DNA from: VAZQ01 sp963721005 | GTDB lineage: Bacteria > Pseudomonadota > Alphaproteobacteria > Rhizobiales > Xanthobacteraceae | DNA length: 64,000 nt | Reading direction: 5' to 3' | Assembly (NCBI GenBank): GCA_963721005.1 | Contig: CAVRHR010000004.1 | Span: forward strand, 992,001 to 1,056,000 | In this document: positions 17,099 to 25,824 of the stretch, one piece after another | How positions within the stretch are numbered: position 1 is the first letter of the stretch | How the letters are laid out: each line of letters begins with the position of its first letter | The notes under the pieces: generated by a model | What the model saw: the letters and a program-made list of their open reading frames with translations, nothing else | Told to the model about the DNA's origin: nothing | Database searches by the model: none | Made by a program: the position numbers and the translations under genes

Positions 17099-18539
17099 TC
17101 ACGCAGACATGATGTGGGCGACGGGCTTGAGAGGCTCGAGATGATCACACATGATCTTAATAACGGCCAGAAGCGGAACGGCGAGTAACGCTCCCGGAAT
17201 CCCCCATAGCGCATGCCAAAAGAACAAGGATATGATGACCAGAACCGGGTTTAGAGTCCCCGATAGGGGATCAGGAAACCCCACGCCTTTAGGCGGCTGG
17301 GATCGCGACGCTTCCAAAGGTAGAATAGCTGGATGGAAGCGTAGAAGCGGACAGCCTGGGGCCAGCAATTGCGGGGCAGGGCCTACTGGGTTGCCAGCAG
17401 CAGAACGCAACTGACGAGGCATGGGTCGGGTACATCAAGAACCAGAAGCCACCGGAACCGGATGACAACTTCACAGTGACCTGAGCTGAGTCCGCCGAAG
17501 GCGGACCGAATCCGGCTTTAAGCCGTAACTCGAAGCCACCGCCTTTAGGCGGTGGAGTATTCACATTAAATCGACCGGCGAGAAGGAGCGGGGTTATCGT
17601 CTCGCCTTCCAGGACATGAATCATCAAATAGAGCCCGGCCGGGAGAAAAGCGAACCAGGGCCATGGCAATGTCACGATGCCGGCCACCAGAAACATGCCA
17701 ATTCCGGTCAGCGGACCGAACACGGGCACGTAATTCAACAGAAAGGCAATGGCACCCCATAACAGCGGATCCCTTAATCCGCACCCCCACATGGCAATTC
17801 CGGTGGCCACCCCGACCGCCGCGTTCATAAAAGTGATCGTTAGGAGATAACCCCCGATATTGCGCTGAATCTCGGTTGCAATTGTTGCCGCCTGGCGCTT
17901 GTCGGAAAACCGCGGCAGCACCTCGATGAAACCTCGCAAAAGTCGATCACCCGCGACGAGCAGAAAGAACAGCACCACCATGGTTGCGAAGAATCGCGAC
18001 AAGGAGGTCAATGTACCCAGTGCCAGCGTGCTGGCCACGCTCGAGCCGTCCCTCACCGCCACCGCGGGGGCTCCTTCTCCCGGGCCGGCCATGTTCGTGA
18101 CAGCACTGAAGGCCCGCTGTAAGTATTCAATCGGGCGTTGCAGTCCTGCCAGCTTTTGCTGGATGTCGGGCAGAATTTCAGGGACCTTCTGGATCCACGC
18201 CGAAGCCGGGACGGAAATCGTCAGCGCCACCGCGGCAACGAGGCCAAATAGACATGTGATGAGAAGCAAGGCACTAACCGCATGTGGAACCCGGAGCCGG
18301 TCGCATAAGATGTTCATGATGGGCTGCAGCATGAGCTTGAGCACAAGCGCCAGCACAATCGGAAGAACAACCTCCTTACCGACGTACAGGGCACCCACCG
18401 CTGCGATGGCGGCAAGCGCTACAACGCTGATCGAAAGATGGCCGTGCGGAGAGGTAGAGATACTGCGGGAGGTTTCCGAAGCTTGTGTTTCTTGAGCTTT
18501 GGAGCTCACCGGCGGCGCCAGTGTAACTTTCTTCTTCAT
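17099..18539 (-). pseudogene. AI-2E/PerM-type transporter, split by an insertion
   Basis: From the ATG at 18539 the frame encodes a multi-span membrane protein: GHLSISVVALAAIAAVGALYVGKEVVLP, several more helices, LLNYVPVFGPLTG and HVLEGETITPLLLAGRF. At the phenylalanine the family sequence stops (17568) and resumes at TLNPVLVIISLFFWHALWG from 17257 down to the stop at 17099. The 310 bases between are an insertion (see 17258-17567), whose length is not a multiple of three. The uninterrupted gene would encode about 370 residues of the AI-2E transporter family. The product is probably inactive; the split removes the last two helices. Confidence 0.8.
17258..17567. mobile_element. 310-bp non-autonomous IS200/IS605-like element
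   Basis: Both ends carry a hairpin built on GCCTTTAGGC: CCACGCCTTTAGGCGGCTGG near 17280 and CCACCGCCTTTAGGCGGTGG near 17537-17555. Subterminal hairpins without inverted terminal repeats or target duplication are the mark of IS200/IS605-type elements. On the plus strand a short frame ends YIKNQ...PEPDDNFTVT, resembling the C-terminus of a Y1 transposase, so this looks like an internally deleted copy. It interrupts a transporter gene exactly between two codons of the family sequence. Confidence 0.7.
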
Positions 18540-19038
18540 TCTCAATTTTTTATTCTCAGTGTTTTCGATCCGACGGGTGCCGATCGAACGACGGCTTGGC
18601 GATCAGAGACCCAATAGGCGATACCCCCCGGGGATTACTTGTGCCACCGCGTGGCTTTGACCTTCGGTCGCCGCCGTTCGCTTACCCTGTGTGGGTAAGC
18701 CCTTAGGGCGCTAAGGAAACCGGGTACCAACGTCCTCGGAACTACAAAAGTTCCGTGCGACGCTGTGGCCGGGGAGGGCATCTCAGCCGCGTCCTATGGG
18801 CCCTGGCCATAGCCGCAGGGCTGTTACGAGACGTCAAATGACACTGCCGCTGCGGCGGTGCGCACGTAATTCGGCATTCTGCACTGCGGCACTTTGACTT
18901 TGGTCAGCAACACTCTCCTGGTTTTCCGTCAAGTGGCGGCCCGACGACCCTTCTTGGCCGGCGAGCTCTTGCCGATTCCGAGGCGATGAGGGGCCAAAAC
19001 CCTGCCTCTGGCTCAGCTGAAAGCTTGGCAAAGAGAGA

Positions 19039-19066
19039 AGGCCGGCGGTTGTCGGGCCTTTTTTGA
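19039..19066 (+). terminator. possible intrinsic terminator
   Basis: A 6-bp stem AAGGCC/GGCCTT with a GC-rich 11-base loop is followed by a T-run. There is no gene directly upstream on this strand, so it could end a small RNA or be a remnant. Confidence 0.3.
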
Positions 19067-19261
19067 GAAGCGCAGGGAGAAACGGGGCGCGCCCAAGAAG
19101 GGCATGAGGCCCGCCCAGCCGAGTTGCACTGCGAGTAGCGCACGGCCTCCTGCAGGCGCCTCCGTTTCTTCCCAAGGACGAGAAACTCAGCGGTTCGTCC
19201 CGCGGTGACGCGTGCGGCGGCTGGTGTCCCCGCAATATTCATACGGGATGATCAATAGCAC

Positions 19262-19286
19262 GGAACCTAGGCCCATTTGGCGGATT
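19262..19286 (+). promoter_or_regulatory. weak candidate EcfG-type promoter
   Basis: GGAAC at 19262-19266 is followed after 16 bases by GATT, in place of the usual (C/G)GTT. The spacing is correct and the operon start is 20 bases on, but the -10 element is imperfect. Confidence 0.35.
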
Positions 19287-19306
19287 GGTGAACATCGGAG
19301 GATCAA

Positions 19307-19855
19307 ATGGACACCAAACAAACAACCGGCTCGACCACCTTCCCGGCCCGCATGGACGCTTCCCCACTGAAGCCCGAGGCAGGCGCCAAAGATCTTCGCG
19401 CCAAGGCCGGAGACGCGGTCTCCAAGATAAATGACGCGGCTCAGGCCGTTGGTGAGCAGGCCAAGGCGACCGCAACGTCGCTTGCCTCCGAAGCCAATGA
19501 AAAGGCCAAGGGCGCATTGAACGGACAGATCGCGGCCGGAGCCCAATGGGTGGGTTATGTTGCGGAGGCGACCAAAGCTGCCGCGGACAGCTTGGATCGC
19601 AACGCCCCGAAGCTTTCCGGCCTGGTTCGCGAGACGGCGCAAAAAGTCGAGCGCTTTTCCCGAGATGTGAAAGATCAGAGCGTGGAAGAGCTCTATCAAT
19701 CCGCCTCCGACTTCACTCGCCGGCAACCAGCACTGGTCTTCGGATCCGCCGCCTTGTTCGGCTTTTTTCTCTTCCGGCTGCTCAAAACCGAGCCGAGGAG
19801 CGCCGCTGCGGCGGGACGCGAGACTGATCGACCCTCCAACCACAGAGGTCGGTAA
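19307..19855 (+). CDS. DUF883-like membrane-anchored helical protein
   Basis: A 182-residue protein. A long alanine/lysine-rich amphipathic region (about residues 25-140, repeats such as AKAGDAVSKINDAAQAVGEQAKATA) is followed by FTRRQPALVFGSAALFGFFLFRLL, a C-terminal membrane anchor typical of the YqjD/ElaB (DUF883) kind, then a short polar tail. Such proteins bind the inner membrane and, in enterobacteria, ribosomes in stationary phase. It is the first gene of a four-gene operon; its TAA overlaps the next ATG (TAATG). A CGGAGGA ribosome-binding site precedes the start. Confidence 0.7.
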   Translation: MDTKQTTGSTTFPARMDASPLKPEAGAKDLRAKAGDAVSKINDAAQAVGEQAKATATSLASEANEKAKGALNGQIAAGAQWVGYVAEATKAAADSLDRNAPKLSGLVRETAQKVERFSRDVKDQSVEELYQSASDFTRRQPALVFGSAALFGFFLFRLLKTEPRSAAAAGRETDRPSNHRGR

Positions 19856-20247
19856 TGCTGGACGATCTGCGAGGTTCTGGCCTTAGCCGGACGCTGAGCG
19901 AGCTCCTTGCGGACTTCGGCGATCTTGTTCAGAAGGAGCTTCGGCTCGTGCGAGCAGAAGTATCTGAGAAGATCGGCGCGCGTCTGCAGGCGGTGATCTG
20001 GATGGCGGCGGCCGGTGTGTTCGCGCTGGTCGCGGTGCTGTTCTTCCTCGCCGGGATCGTGTTTGCCCTCATCGCCTGGGGCCTCTCGCCGCAGCTTTCC
20101 TGCTTTCTGGTGGCTGCAGCCCTCGCGATCCTCGCGGTGATCCTTTTCTCCTATGGTCGAACCTCGCTCACGGACGATCTCCTCCCGTCCAGAACCGTTC
20201 GGCAACTTAATGCAGACGTCAAAACATTCAAGGAGCAGCTGACATGA
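19855..20247 (+). CDS. phage-holin-family (DUF1469/holin III-like) membrane protein
   Basis: A 130-residue protein with an amphipathic N-terminal helix (SELLADFGDLVQKELRLVRAEV) and two transmembrane helices (about residues 45-70 and 78-98), ending in a polar helix (NADVKTFKEQLT). This order matches the Phage_holin_3_6 family, which in alphaproteobacteria sits in stress-induced membrane operons and is not phage-derived. The start overlaps the preceding stop and the end overlaps the next start (ATGA), so translation is coupled across the operon. Confidence 0.8.
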   Translation: MLDDLRGSGLSRTLSELLADFGDLVQKELRLVRAEVSEKIGARLQAVIWMAAAGVFALVAVLFFLAGIVFALIAWGLSPQLSCFLVAAALAILAVILFSYGRTSLTDDLLPSRTVRQLNADVKTFKEQLT

Positions 20248-21059
20248 GCCGTTATCCGCAAGACGACTTTTCCGCCCCGGTAGGCGACTGGATCATGAAT
20301 ACGGTGCGACGCAATCCCGAAGGCCTGCTGGTCCTGGCGGCCGGATGTGCACTGCTGATGCGCGGCGGCAGTACGAAGGCAAGCAGTGCGAAAGCAAGTG
20401 GTTTCAACATGGATTTGGATCGCGGTTATGGTGAAGCTGCTGGCCGCGTCGCAAGCGGCACGACTCGTTCTGGAGCCGCTGACCGTGCGTCGGACGTGGC
20501 AAGCTATGTCTCGGACGTCAAGGACCGCGTGGCAGATACGGCAAGCTCCTACGCCGGTTCGATGTCCGACTACGCGTCGGATGCCGCCCAGAATCTGTCC
20601 GATCGATCCATTCGGCTGAAAGAGCAGGCGCAGTCGACGATCCAGAGCGGCATGGAAAGAATGCTTCGGCAACAGCCCCTGGCTGTTGCCATCCTTGGGG
20701 TCGCGGCAGGCGCCGCCGTGGCTTCGGTGTTGCCGACGACCGGCGTTGAGAATCAGGCGCTCGGGGGGGCTCGCGAGGCGCTGGCCGACGCAGCCAACAA
20801 GGTCGGTGAGAATGTCATGGGGGCGGCCGGCGCCGCCGGCGAGCGGCTCAAGACCGTTGCCGCCGAACGCGGCTTAACCCAGGACGGCCTCAAAGAGGTG
20901 GCCCGTGACGTCGCCAGCACCTTCACCACGAGCGTGACCGGCAACGCCGCCGACCAGGCTTCCGGAAAAAGCCCAAGCAATGATCTCGTCGAGGTCGGAG
21001 GCAGCAGCCCCAGCCTTATCCCGAATCGGACACGACCAGTTGATCGGAGCGGCCGATGA
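20244..21059 (+). CDS. membrane-associated helical stress-operon protein
   Basis: A 271-residue protein. A short N-terminal amphipathic segment (VGDWIMNTVRRNPEGLLVLAAGCALLMRGG) places a membrane helix at about residues 27-40. A long helical stretch of DxVxxYVSDVKDRVAD-type repeats follows, then a second hydrophobic segment (QQPLAVAILGVAAGAAVASVLP, about 144-165) and an apolipoprotein-like C-terminal region. It resembles 'nutrient deprivation-induced' proteins of rhizobia. It overlaps both neighbours by four bases. The role is inferred to be envelope stability under stress. Confidence 0.65.
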   Translation: MSRYPQDDFSAPVGDWIMNTVRRNPEGLLVLAAGCALLMRGGSTKASSAKASGFNMDLDRGYGEAAGRVASGTTRSGAADRASDVASYVSDVKDRVADTASSYAGSMSDYASDAAQNLSDRSIRLKEQAQSTIQSGMERMLRQQPLAVAILGVAAGAAVASVLPTTGVENQALGGAREALADAANKVGENVMGAAGAAGERLKTVAAERGLTQDGLKEVARDVASTFTTSVTGNAADQASGKSPSNDLVEVGGSSPSLIPNRTRPVDRSGR

Positions 21060-21778
21060 GCAGGGCTGAACTCAACGCGTTGGAGCGGGAGGTCGAGGCC
21101 GCGCGAGCAAGGGTGGCCGGCGATCTGGCCCGGCTTCGGTCTCCTTCCACAATCTCGGAATTCAAGGGCAAGCTGTTGGCAGAAGCACGCCAATCGAAAG
21201 ACCAGCTGCTGGAAAAATCCTCTGATTACGTCAAGAACACTGCTCAGGACGTATTGTCGGACCTCAAAGGCCGGGCGGCAGCAAATCCCGCCGCGGCTTT
21301 GGCCGTCGGGGCAGGTCTGGCGTGGCAGTTGCTGCGCCACCCGCCGATTGCGTCGATCCTTGTCGGCGCCGGAATTTTCGGCCTGATGAAAACCCGGCCG
21401 GATCCGGATATGGACGTTGCCGCCGGCATGGCGAGGCAAGCGTACGATGCCTCCAGCTTTGTGACCGAACGGGTCCAGTCTTGGACCGCCGACGCCACTC
21501 AAGTGGCGCGGGAGGCGGGTGGCAACATGGTGGACAACGTCTCGGCCCTGACCGATCAAGTCTCGGAAACGGCGGCCAATGCGGGTGAGGTGGCGCGCAC
21601 GTCTGTGACCCAGATGGCGGCAAATGCCAGCGCCGCCGGCGGGCGCGTCGCTGCCGCAGTGGCCGATGGATTACCGGAAAAAGAGGTTCGCGACCAGTTT
21701 CTGTTGGGCGCGGCGGCGATAGCGATCGCGGCAGCCATTGGGATTGCCTCCCAGCGCCGATTTCAGCAGGACAGCTAA
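21056..21778 (+). CDS. DUF3618 family membrane protein
   Basis: A 240-residue protein. The N-terminal domain, ALEREVEAARARVAGDLARLRSP, is the DUF3618 start, followed by a coiled region with two short hydrophobic helices (ANPAAALAVGAGLAWQLL; IASILVGAGIFGLM). After a Ala-rich amphipathic section comes a C-terminal GAAAIAIAAAIGIASQ helix. It is the last gene of the operon, with a small hairpin after the stop. Confidence 0.75.
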   Translation: MSRAELNALEREVEAARARVAGDLARLRSPSTISEFKGKLLAEARQSKDQLLEKSSDYVKNTAQDVLSDLKGRAAANPAAALAVGAGLAWQLLRHPPIASILVGAGIFGLMKTRPDPDMDVAAGMARQAYDASSFVTERVQSWTADATQVAREAGGNMVDNVSALTDQVSETAANAGEVARTSVTQMAANASAAGGRVAAAVADGLPEKEVRDQFLLGAAAIAIAAAIGIASQRRFQQDS

Positions 21779-21779
21779 G

Positions 21780-21797
21780 GCATTTTCAGGAAAATGC
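21780..21797 (+). terminator. small hairpin after the DUF3618 gene
   Basis: A stem GCATTTT/AAAATGC with a CAGG loop lies directly after the stop. It is weak as a terminator because no T-run follows. Confidence 0.35.
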
Positions 21798-21857
21798 CCG
21801 CCCCCGCGGGGTGGAATCCGGTTCTCCCTACCAAAATGCGACAAACGCAAAAATGCT

Positions 21858-21894
21858 AGAGCGGTTTCTTTCTCCGGTCTTGTGAAACCGCTCT
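21858..21894. repeat. AGAGCGGTTT inverted repeat
   Basis: A perfect 10-bp inverted repeat AGAGCGGTTT/AAACCGCTCT with a 17-base loop lies just before the YihY gene. The same AGAGCGGTTT palindrome is a common dispersed repeat in Rhizobiales genomes (from memory). It could end transcription of the upstream operon. Confidence 0.65.
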
Positions 21895-21915
21895 GGAGGC
21901 CAGCAGGATAGGTTC

Positions 21916-22872
21916 ATGAATAGCCGGACCAAGGGGCGCGACGAATGCTCCTCCCTTTCCGCACAGAAGGCAGCGAACGACGATTTCGGTCGCTTTACCG
22001 ATAGCCCCGCAAACACGGGGGCGGCGCGCGGTTTGAAGGGGCTCGTTCGGCGGGCTTATACGAACATCGGCAAGCATCGCGTCCTCGCGCTTGCCGCCGG
22101 GGTTACCTTCTATTCCATCCTCGCGATTTTTCCGGCCATCGCCGCGCTGGTCGGCATCTACGGCCTCTTTGCGGATCCGGCAGCGATCTCGACGCACCTG
22201 GACAGCGTTGCCGGCTTTCTGCCGGGCGGCGCTATCGACGTCATACGGGATCAATTGACCAGGATAGCGTCGCACGGGAAAAGTACGTTGGGTCTTACTT
22301 TTGTCGCCGGGCTGGCAATTTCCCTATGGAGCGCCAATGCGGGGCTTAAGGCTCTATTTGATGCGCTCAACCTGATCCACGAGGCGGAAGAAAAGCGCGG
22401 GTTCATCAAGCTCAACATAGTATCGTTGGGGTTTACGATCCTCGGCATCATCTTCGCCATTTTGGCTCTCGCTGCCGTGGTTGCTATTCCGGTGATTCTC
22501 AACGCTTCGGGTCTCGGGGGAGCAACAGAATTGCTTGTGAATTTTGGCCGCTGGCCCATCCTGTTTCTTGTGGTCGCGCTCGTTCTCGCCTTGGTCTACC
22601 GATTCGGGCCGTGCCGGCCCGAGCCCCAATGGCGATGGATAACGTGGGGCAGCGCATTTGCCTCCTTTGCCTGGATTGCGCTTTCTGTCCTGTTCTCTTG
22701 GTATGCGGCAAATTTCGGCAGCTACAACGCGACCTACGGGTCGCTCGGAGCCATTATGGGCTTCATGGTCTGGCTCTGGCTGTCGACAATCGTCGTCTTG
22801 CTCGGTGCTGAGATCGACGCCGAGATGGAGCACCGTGCAGGACGGCCTCGGCTGCAGAAACCTGCCCAATGA
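21916..22872 (+). CDS. YihY/BrkB-family inner-membrane protein
   Basis: A 318-residue protein with about six transmembrane helices. Typical family segments are present: VLALAAGVTFYSILAIFPAIAALVGIYGL, LSLWSANAGLKALFDALNLIHEAEE-like sequence (SLWSANAGLKALFDALN), and the end VLLGAEIDAEME, where the Gly-Ala-Glu motif is invariant. The N-terminus is a polar 50-residue extension. The molecular function of the family is not established; it is often called BrkB-like or mistaken for RNase BN. It follows the envelope operon after 137 bases. Confidence 0.88.
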   Translation: MNSRTKGRDECSSLSAQKAANDDFGRFTDSPANTGAARGLKGLVRRAYTNIGKHRVLALAAGVTFYSILAIFPAIAALVGIYGLFADPAAISTHLDSVAGFLPGGAIDVIRDQLTRIASHGKSTLGLTFVAGLAISLWSANAGLKALFDALNLIHEAEEKRGFIKLNIVSLGFTILGIIFAILALAAVVAIPVILNASGLGGATELLVNFGRWPILFLVVALVLALVYRFGPCRPEPQWRWITWGSAFASFAWIALSVLFSWYAANFGSYNATYGSLGAIMGFMVWLWLSTIVVLLGAEIDAEMEHRAGRPRLQKPAQ

Positions 22873-22983
22873 TTGTTAAGAGCCGATCTAATCGTTTGGC
22901 CGCGTTACACCTTACATACCACCCCAACCCCTATTCCGTGGAGCAACATACGTTCGCCGCGCCAGGGGTTTGGCCGTAGTCTT

Positions 22984-23008
22984 GGAACCGCCACCGGGTT
23001 TGCTCGTT
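22984..23008 (+). promoter_or_regulatory. EcfG-type general stress promoter
   Basis: GGAAC at 22984-22988, a 16-base spacer and CGTT at 23005-23008 match the alphaproteobacterial EcfG consensus exactly. The transcript would start some 20 bases before the DUF1328 start codon at 23035. Confidence 0.8.
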
Positions 23009-23034
23009 ATAAGGGCACCAAAAGGAGGCGCCTC

Positions 23035-23211
23035 ATGTCGTTGGTAAAATGGGCTTTGGTCTTTCTGGTCATTTCAATAATTGCGGCCATCTTCGGATTC
23101 GGAGGAATCGCGGCGGCAAGCGCCGATATCGCGCGCATTCTGTTCTTCATCTTTGTTGTCATCTTCGTCGTATTGCTCGTGTTGGGCCTGATGGCTGCAA
23201 GACGGGTCTGA
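23035..23211 (+). CDS. DUF1328 small membrane protein
   Basis: A 58-residue protein made almost wholly of two transmembrane helices (KWALVFLVISIIAAIFGFGG and ARILFFIFVVIFVVLLVLGL) with a short basic end. The FGFGGIAAASADIARILF centre is typical of the DUF1328/YtjA family. It is preceded by AAAGGAGG and by a consensus EcfG promoter, so it very probably belongs to the general stress regulon. Confidence 0.9.
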   Translation: MSLVKWALVFLVISIIAAIFGFGGIAAASADIARILFFIFVVIFVVLLVLGLMAARRV

Positions 23212-23403
23212 CGTAAGGCGCGGGTGCAACCTTCTTGGGCGTCAGCGGCTTGGGCCCCTCGGACGGCGGCAGAGCTGTCCTTTGCCAGCGGAGATGAGTG
23301 TGGGTCCATTGCCAATTCACGGCTCGACGACCCTGTATGGACTGGTGATCGTAGTCGGATGCTTGAGCTTCGCCCCGGCTTGGGCCGGAGGGGTCGCTCT
23401 CGG

Positions 23404-23595
23404 TGAGCTGCTGGCTCTGCCCATCATGGGGCGGTGCTGATTGCCAACCGCTGGTCCAACGAGCTGACGCTGCTGAGCTTCGGCCCGCGGATGGTGTGCG
23501 CCGGTTGCGGGATGTACCGAGTGCGTCCTCTTAATGGCGCTTGTCGGGAACTGGCGGATTCCGGCTCTGCGCCCGAGGGCATCGCGTCGAAGTAA
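23404..23595 (+). pseudogene. zinc-ribbon small protein, C-terminal remnant
   Basis: The frame reads AHHGAVLIANRWSNELTLLSFGPRM-like sequence followed by VCAGCG. This is the second half of a short rhizobial zinc-ribbon family (first metal site near CHH, second CxxC after 'FGPRMVC'). The N-terminal half and the last metal-proximal segment are lost. Three further degenerate pieces of the same family occur at 31.6, 33.2 and 35.0 kb. Confidence 0.45.
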
Positions 23596-24000
23596 AGATT
23601 TATCCGTCCTGGGTACCTATGCATGGCTTTTCGGTTGAATGTGCGCTCCTTCAAGAGTGCGATTACGACCAACGTCATCGGGTCGAGAGCGAATGGATTG
23701 CGAAATTCCCTAACTTGCTGAACAAGCGCAAGCTCGGATTTTGGGGCGGCAAGCCACCGGTTATCCCCGAAATCAGAGAGTACATGCGGAGATATCTCTG
23801 TAACGTGGGGGGCTTTCGCGGCATCCGGACGACCGCCATTGGGACTGCTATCAAGTCCTTATGTACACCGGGAGCGGCATAGCCGATTGGTTGTTTGGCG
23901 ATGAAGCCGACGAAATAATGCCGGGCTGGGGCGGAAACATGTGGTTCCCCGACCGGGCACCGGCGAGTTCCTGGCGCAGACGAAGGCGGCCAAAAAGTCC
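23541..24000 (+). pseudogene. decayed gene of unknown function
   Basis: Coding character is strong over ECALLQECDYDQRHRVESEW, AKFPNLLNKRKLGFWGGK and EYMRRYLCNVGGFRGI. After about 23,830 the same style continues in a different frame (YQVLMYTGSGIADWLFGDEADEIMPGWGGNMWF). At least one frameshift therefore splits a gene of 140 or more residues. I do not recognise the family. Confidence 0.4.
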
Positions 24001-24078
24001 AAGGGCGTGGCGAGAACGATAGCAACGCGCGCGGTCTTTCGTTTAGCCAGCCGCTCACGATCAGCCGGGCGGCTTCGG

Positions 24079-24133
24079 TCGGCACCGCCATGAGCCGTGC
24101 GTGCGTCAGCAGGATATCCACCATGGAGGTCTC
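24079..24133. repeat. 55-bp imperfect direct repeat, copy 1
   Basis: TCGGCACCGCCATGAGCC begins both copies and GAGGTCTC ends them; the second copy is at 24302-24356. The differences are scattered substitutions with no gaps. On the minus strand both encode LARLMAVP-like peptides (ARLMAVPTEA, ARLMAVPNSK), so they may be duplicated ends of a former gene. Confidence 0.6.
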
Positions 24134-24301
24134 CTCGAGACCCAGGGTGCTCGCCTCTCGGGCCGTCGTAGTCCGGCGATGACTTCCTCCGCATCGAGCT
24201 CAATACGGTGCTGACCTTTGGCCGCAGTGTACAGCGGGTTAGGGCGTGACAGGGGCCTGATACCAACGGGGGAGGCTCCACAACCCGGCGCTATTTCGAG
24301 T

Positions 24302-24356
24302 TCGGCACCGCCATGAGCCTCGCGTATTTCAGCAGGATAGCCACCAAGGAGGTCTC
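24302..24356. repeat. 55-bp imperfect direct repeat, copy 2
   Basis: Second copy of the repeat at 24079-24133, 223 bases downstream in the same orientation. Confidence 0.6.
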
Positions 24357-24439
24357 GTGACACATCCCCGCCGTTGGCGCGCCGAAAAGCAACCCAAAAG
24401 GAAGGCGGCCCGCACCCGCAAGCTGCGTGCAGCGGGCCG

Positions 24440-24796
24440 TTAATCGCCGGGGAGAATTTTGCCATCTATGGGCGGACTGTCAGATGAGGAGCTCGGCATC
24501 ATCACCGCTTCAGCGCCGGTATTGATGACGAAGGCAGCCGCGAGCCCATACATCCCACATTGACCGTCCCCGCCGCAGCCGGTGGGATTGAAGACCAGCG
24601 TTGATTGGAGGTCGGGCGGTGTCGGGCTCAGGCCATAGGGCCAAACGGCCGATCCGAGGATCACCCCTGCAGCCAGGCTGTGGCCGAGATCGCCGAGCAT
24701 CTTCCCGTCCGGCCGGACGTCGCTCGCGGCGAACTCAGCCCCTCCGGCCAGACCGATGCCAGCTATCGCCGCGAAAACGAGGAGTGTCTTTGGCAT
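24440..24796 (-). CDS. small hypothetical secreted protein
   Basis: A 118-residue frame beginning MPKTLLVFAAIAGIGLAGGAEFA, a plausible signal peptide. It then has a second hydrophobic stretch (HSLAAGVILGSAVW), a CGGDGQCG pair of cysteines and an Asp/Pro-rich tail. The ribosome-binding site is weak. No family is recognised; it lies in a region full of remnants, so it could also be decayed. Confidence 0.4.
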   Translation of the reverse strand: MPKTLLVFAAIAGIGLAGGAEFAASDVRPDGKMLGDLGHSLAAGVILGSAVWPYGLSPTPPDLQSTLVFNPTGCGGDGQCGMYGLAAAFVINTGAEAVMMPSSSSDSPPIDGKILPGD

Positions 24797-25025
24797 AATC
24801 CGCCCGGTCCGCCGTATTGGCTCTCACCTCGGCGATGACCTCTCTAGAACTGCGCCCATAGGGATTAAGAAAGTCTTCTGCAGAGTGCGCGGCGATAACC
24901 CCTTGGGGCGAAGGCAGGGCGACGAGATCACAAATTGTTGCCAAAAATGTTGCCAAACGGCCGATTTTGTTTGGTCGATCAGCCCTCGAAAAACGACTCT
25001 AACCTACTGTTATAACGAGGCATTC

Positions 25026-25211
25026 TCACTCGGTCCTCTCGATCTCGGCTTTCTGCAATGCGCCAAGTGCGTCAGGAGTTTGCTGGTCCCGTGGGAAAAT
25101 CTCCTGCCCGAGTTCGGCAAGCCGCTGACGAACAATCGGATCTGCCAACGCCGAGACAACCGCCGTATTGAGCTTCCCGACGATTTCCTTTGGCCTTAAA
25201 GCCAAGGGTGC
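25026..25211 (-). pseudogene. TctC/Bug-type periplasmic binding protein, C-terminal remnant
   Basis: RPKEIVGKLNTAVVSALADPIVRQRL followed by ELGQEIFPRDQQTPDAL is the typical C-terminal lobe end of tripartite tricarboxylate transporter receptors. The last residues of the family (EKWWPIIKAAGI-like) are missing because the frame stops at ERTE, and everything upstream of this segment is absent. Confidence 0.65.
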
Positions 25212-25367
25212 ACGGCTGGCTTGCAGCTTCACATTATCGACAGACGGGGCGGTCGGGGCCCTTCCACGAGGGGCACATGTCCGCTTAGCACCCGATACGG
25301 ACCGGAAAGCGGAGGTCGGCTGCAACTTTCGGAAAAAGGCGATTGAGGGCATCTCTGTCACCGTAAG

Positions 25368-25570
25368 TCGTATGAGTTTGCACTGGCCTCGGCGGCGGTC
25401 GCGCTCCATCTCGATGCCGGCACTGTGCGCTGCGCCCGAATCGCGCTCGGCGGGGTCGCGACCGTGCCGTGGCGCGCCGCATGGGCGGAGGCCGCGCTCA
25501 AGGGCAAGCCGAGACCAAGAAGGGCGCTGTCGAGGTGGCTTTCGCCGGCGCTCGCTCCGCCTTGCACGAA
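25368..25570 (+). pseudogene. xanthine dehydrogenase-type FAD subunit remnant
   Basis: SYEFALASAAVALHLDAG and RCARIALGGVATVPWRA correspond to the C-terminal CO-dehydrogenase flavoprotein domain of YagS/PaoB-like subunits. The frame then shifts into the next remnant. Confidence 0.6.
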
Positions 25571-25824
25571 GCGACCGAGATCGACCGAATCCGGGCGCGC
25601 TATGTCAACGACAACCTCGCCGACTACCTGACGCCAGTCAACGCCGACATCGAGCAGCTCGAGGTCATTATGGTGCCGGAAGACCCTGACGTGAACCGGG
25701 CCGGTGTCAAAGGCATCGGGGAGCTCGCCAATGTGGGCACCGCGGCCGCCATCGCCAACGCGGTCTACCACGCCACCGGAAACGCATTCGCGACCTGCCG
25801 ATACGAATCGAGAAGCTGCTCTGA
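25571..25824 (+). pseudogene. xanthine dehydrogenase-type molybdopterin subunit, C-terminal remnant
   Basis: YVNDNLADYLTPVNADI, VKGIGELANVGTAAAIANAVYHATG and, after a one-base frameshift, a RDLPIRIEKLL ending at 25824 form the C-terminus of YagR/PaoC-like aldehyde/xanthine dehydrogenase large subunits. Fused to the preceding FAD-subunit piece, it marks a deletion of most of the operon. Confidence 0.65.

Larger units (their letters stand above)
18540..19306. other. intergenic region before the envelope operon
   Basis: There are about 770 bases with no credible gene on either strand. They hold a possible terminator at 19039-19066 and the candidate promoter at 19262-19286. The GC-rich, structured stretch at about 18,680-18,820 contains several short inverted repeats but nothing I recognise. 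Confidence 0.4.

Noticed and set aside
18680..18840. Structured stretch considered as a small RNA or tracrRNA-like gene
   Set aside because: Several short inverted repeats but no promoter, terminator or recognised motif; no cas genes in the window.
19855..20247. Holin family gene as evidence for a prophage
   Set aside because: No phage structural or lysis genes nearby; the family belongs to a stress membrane operon in this group.
24106..24465. 119-codon minus-strand frame
   Set aside because: Covers the direct repeats and reads as Arg/Pro-rich sequence without a domain.
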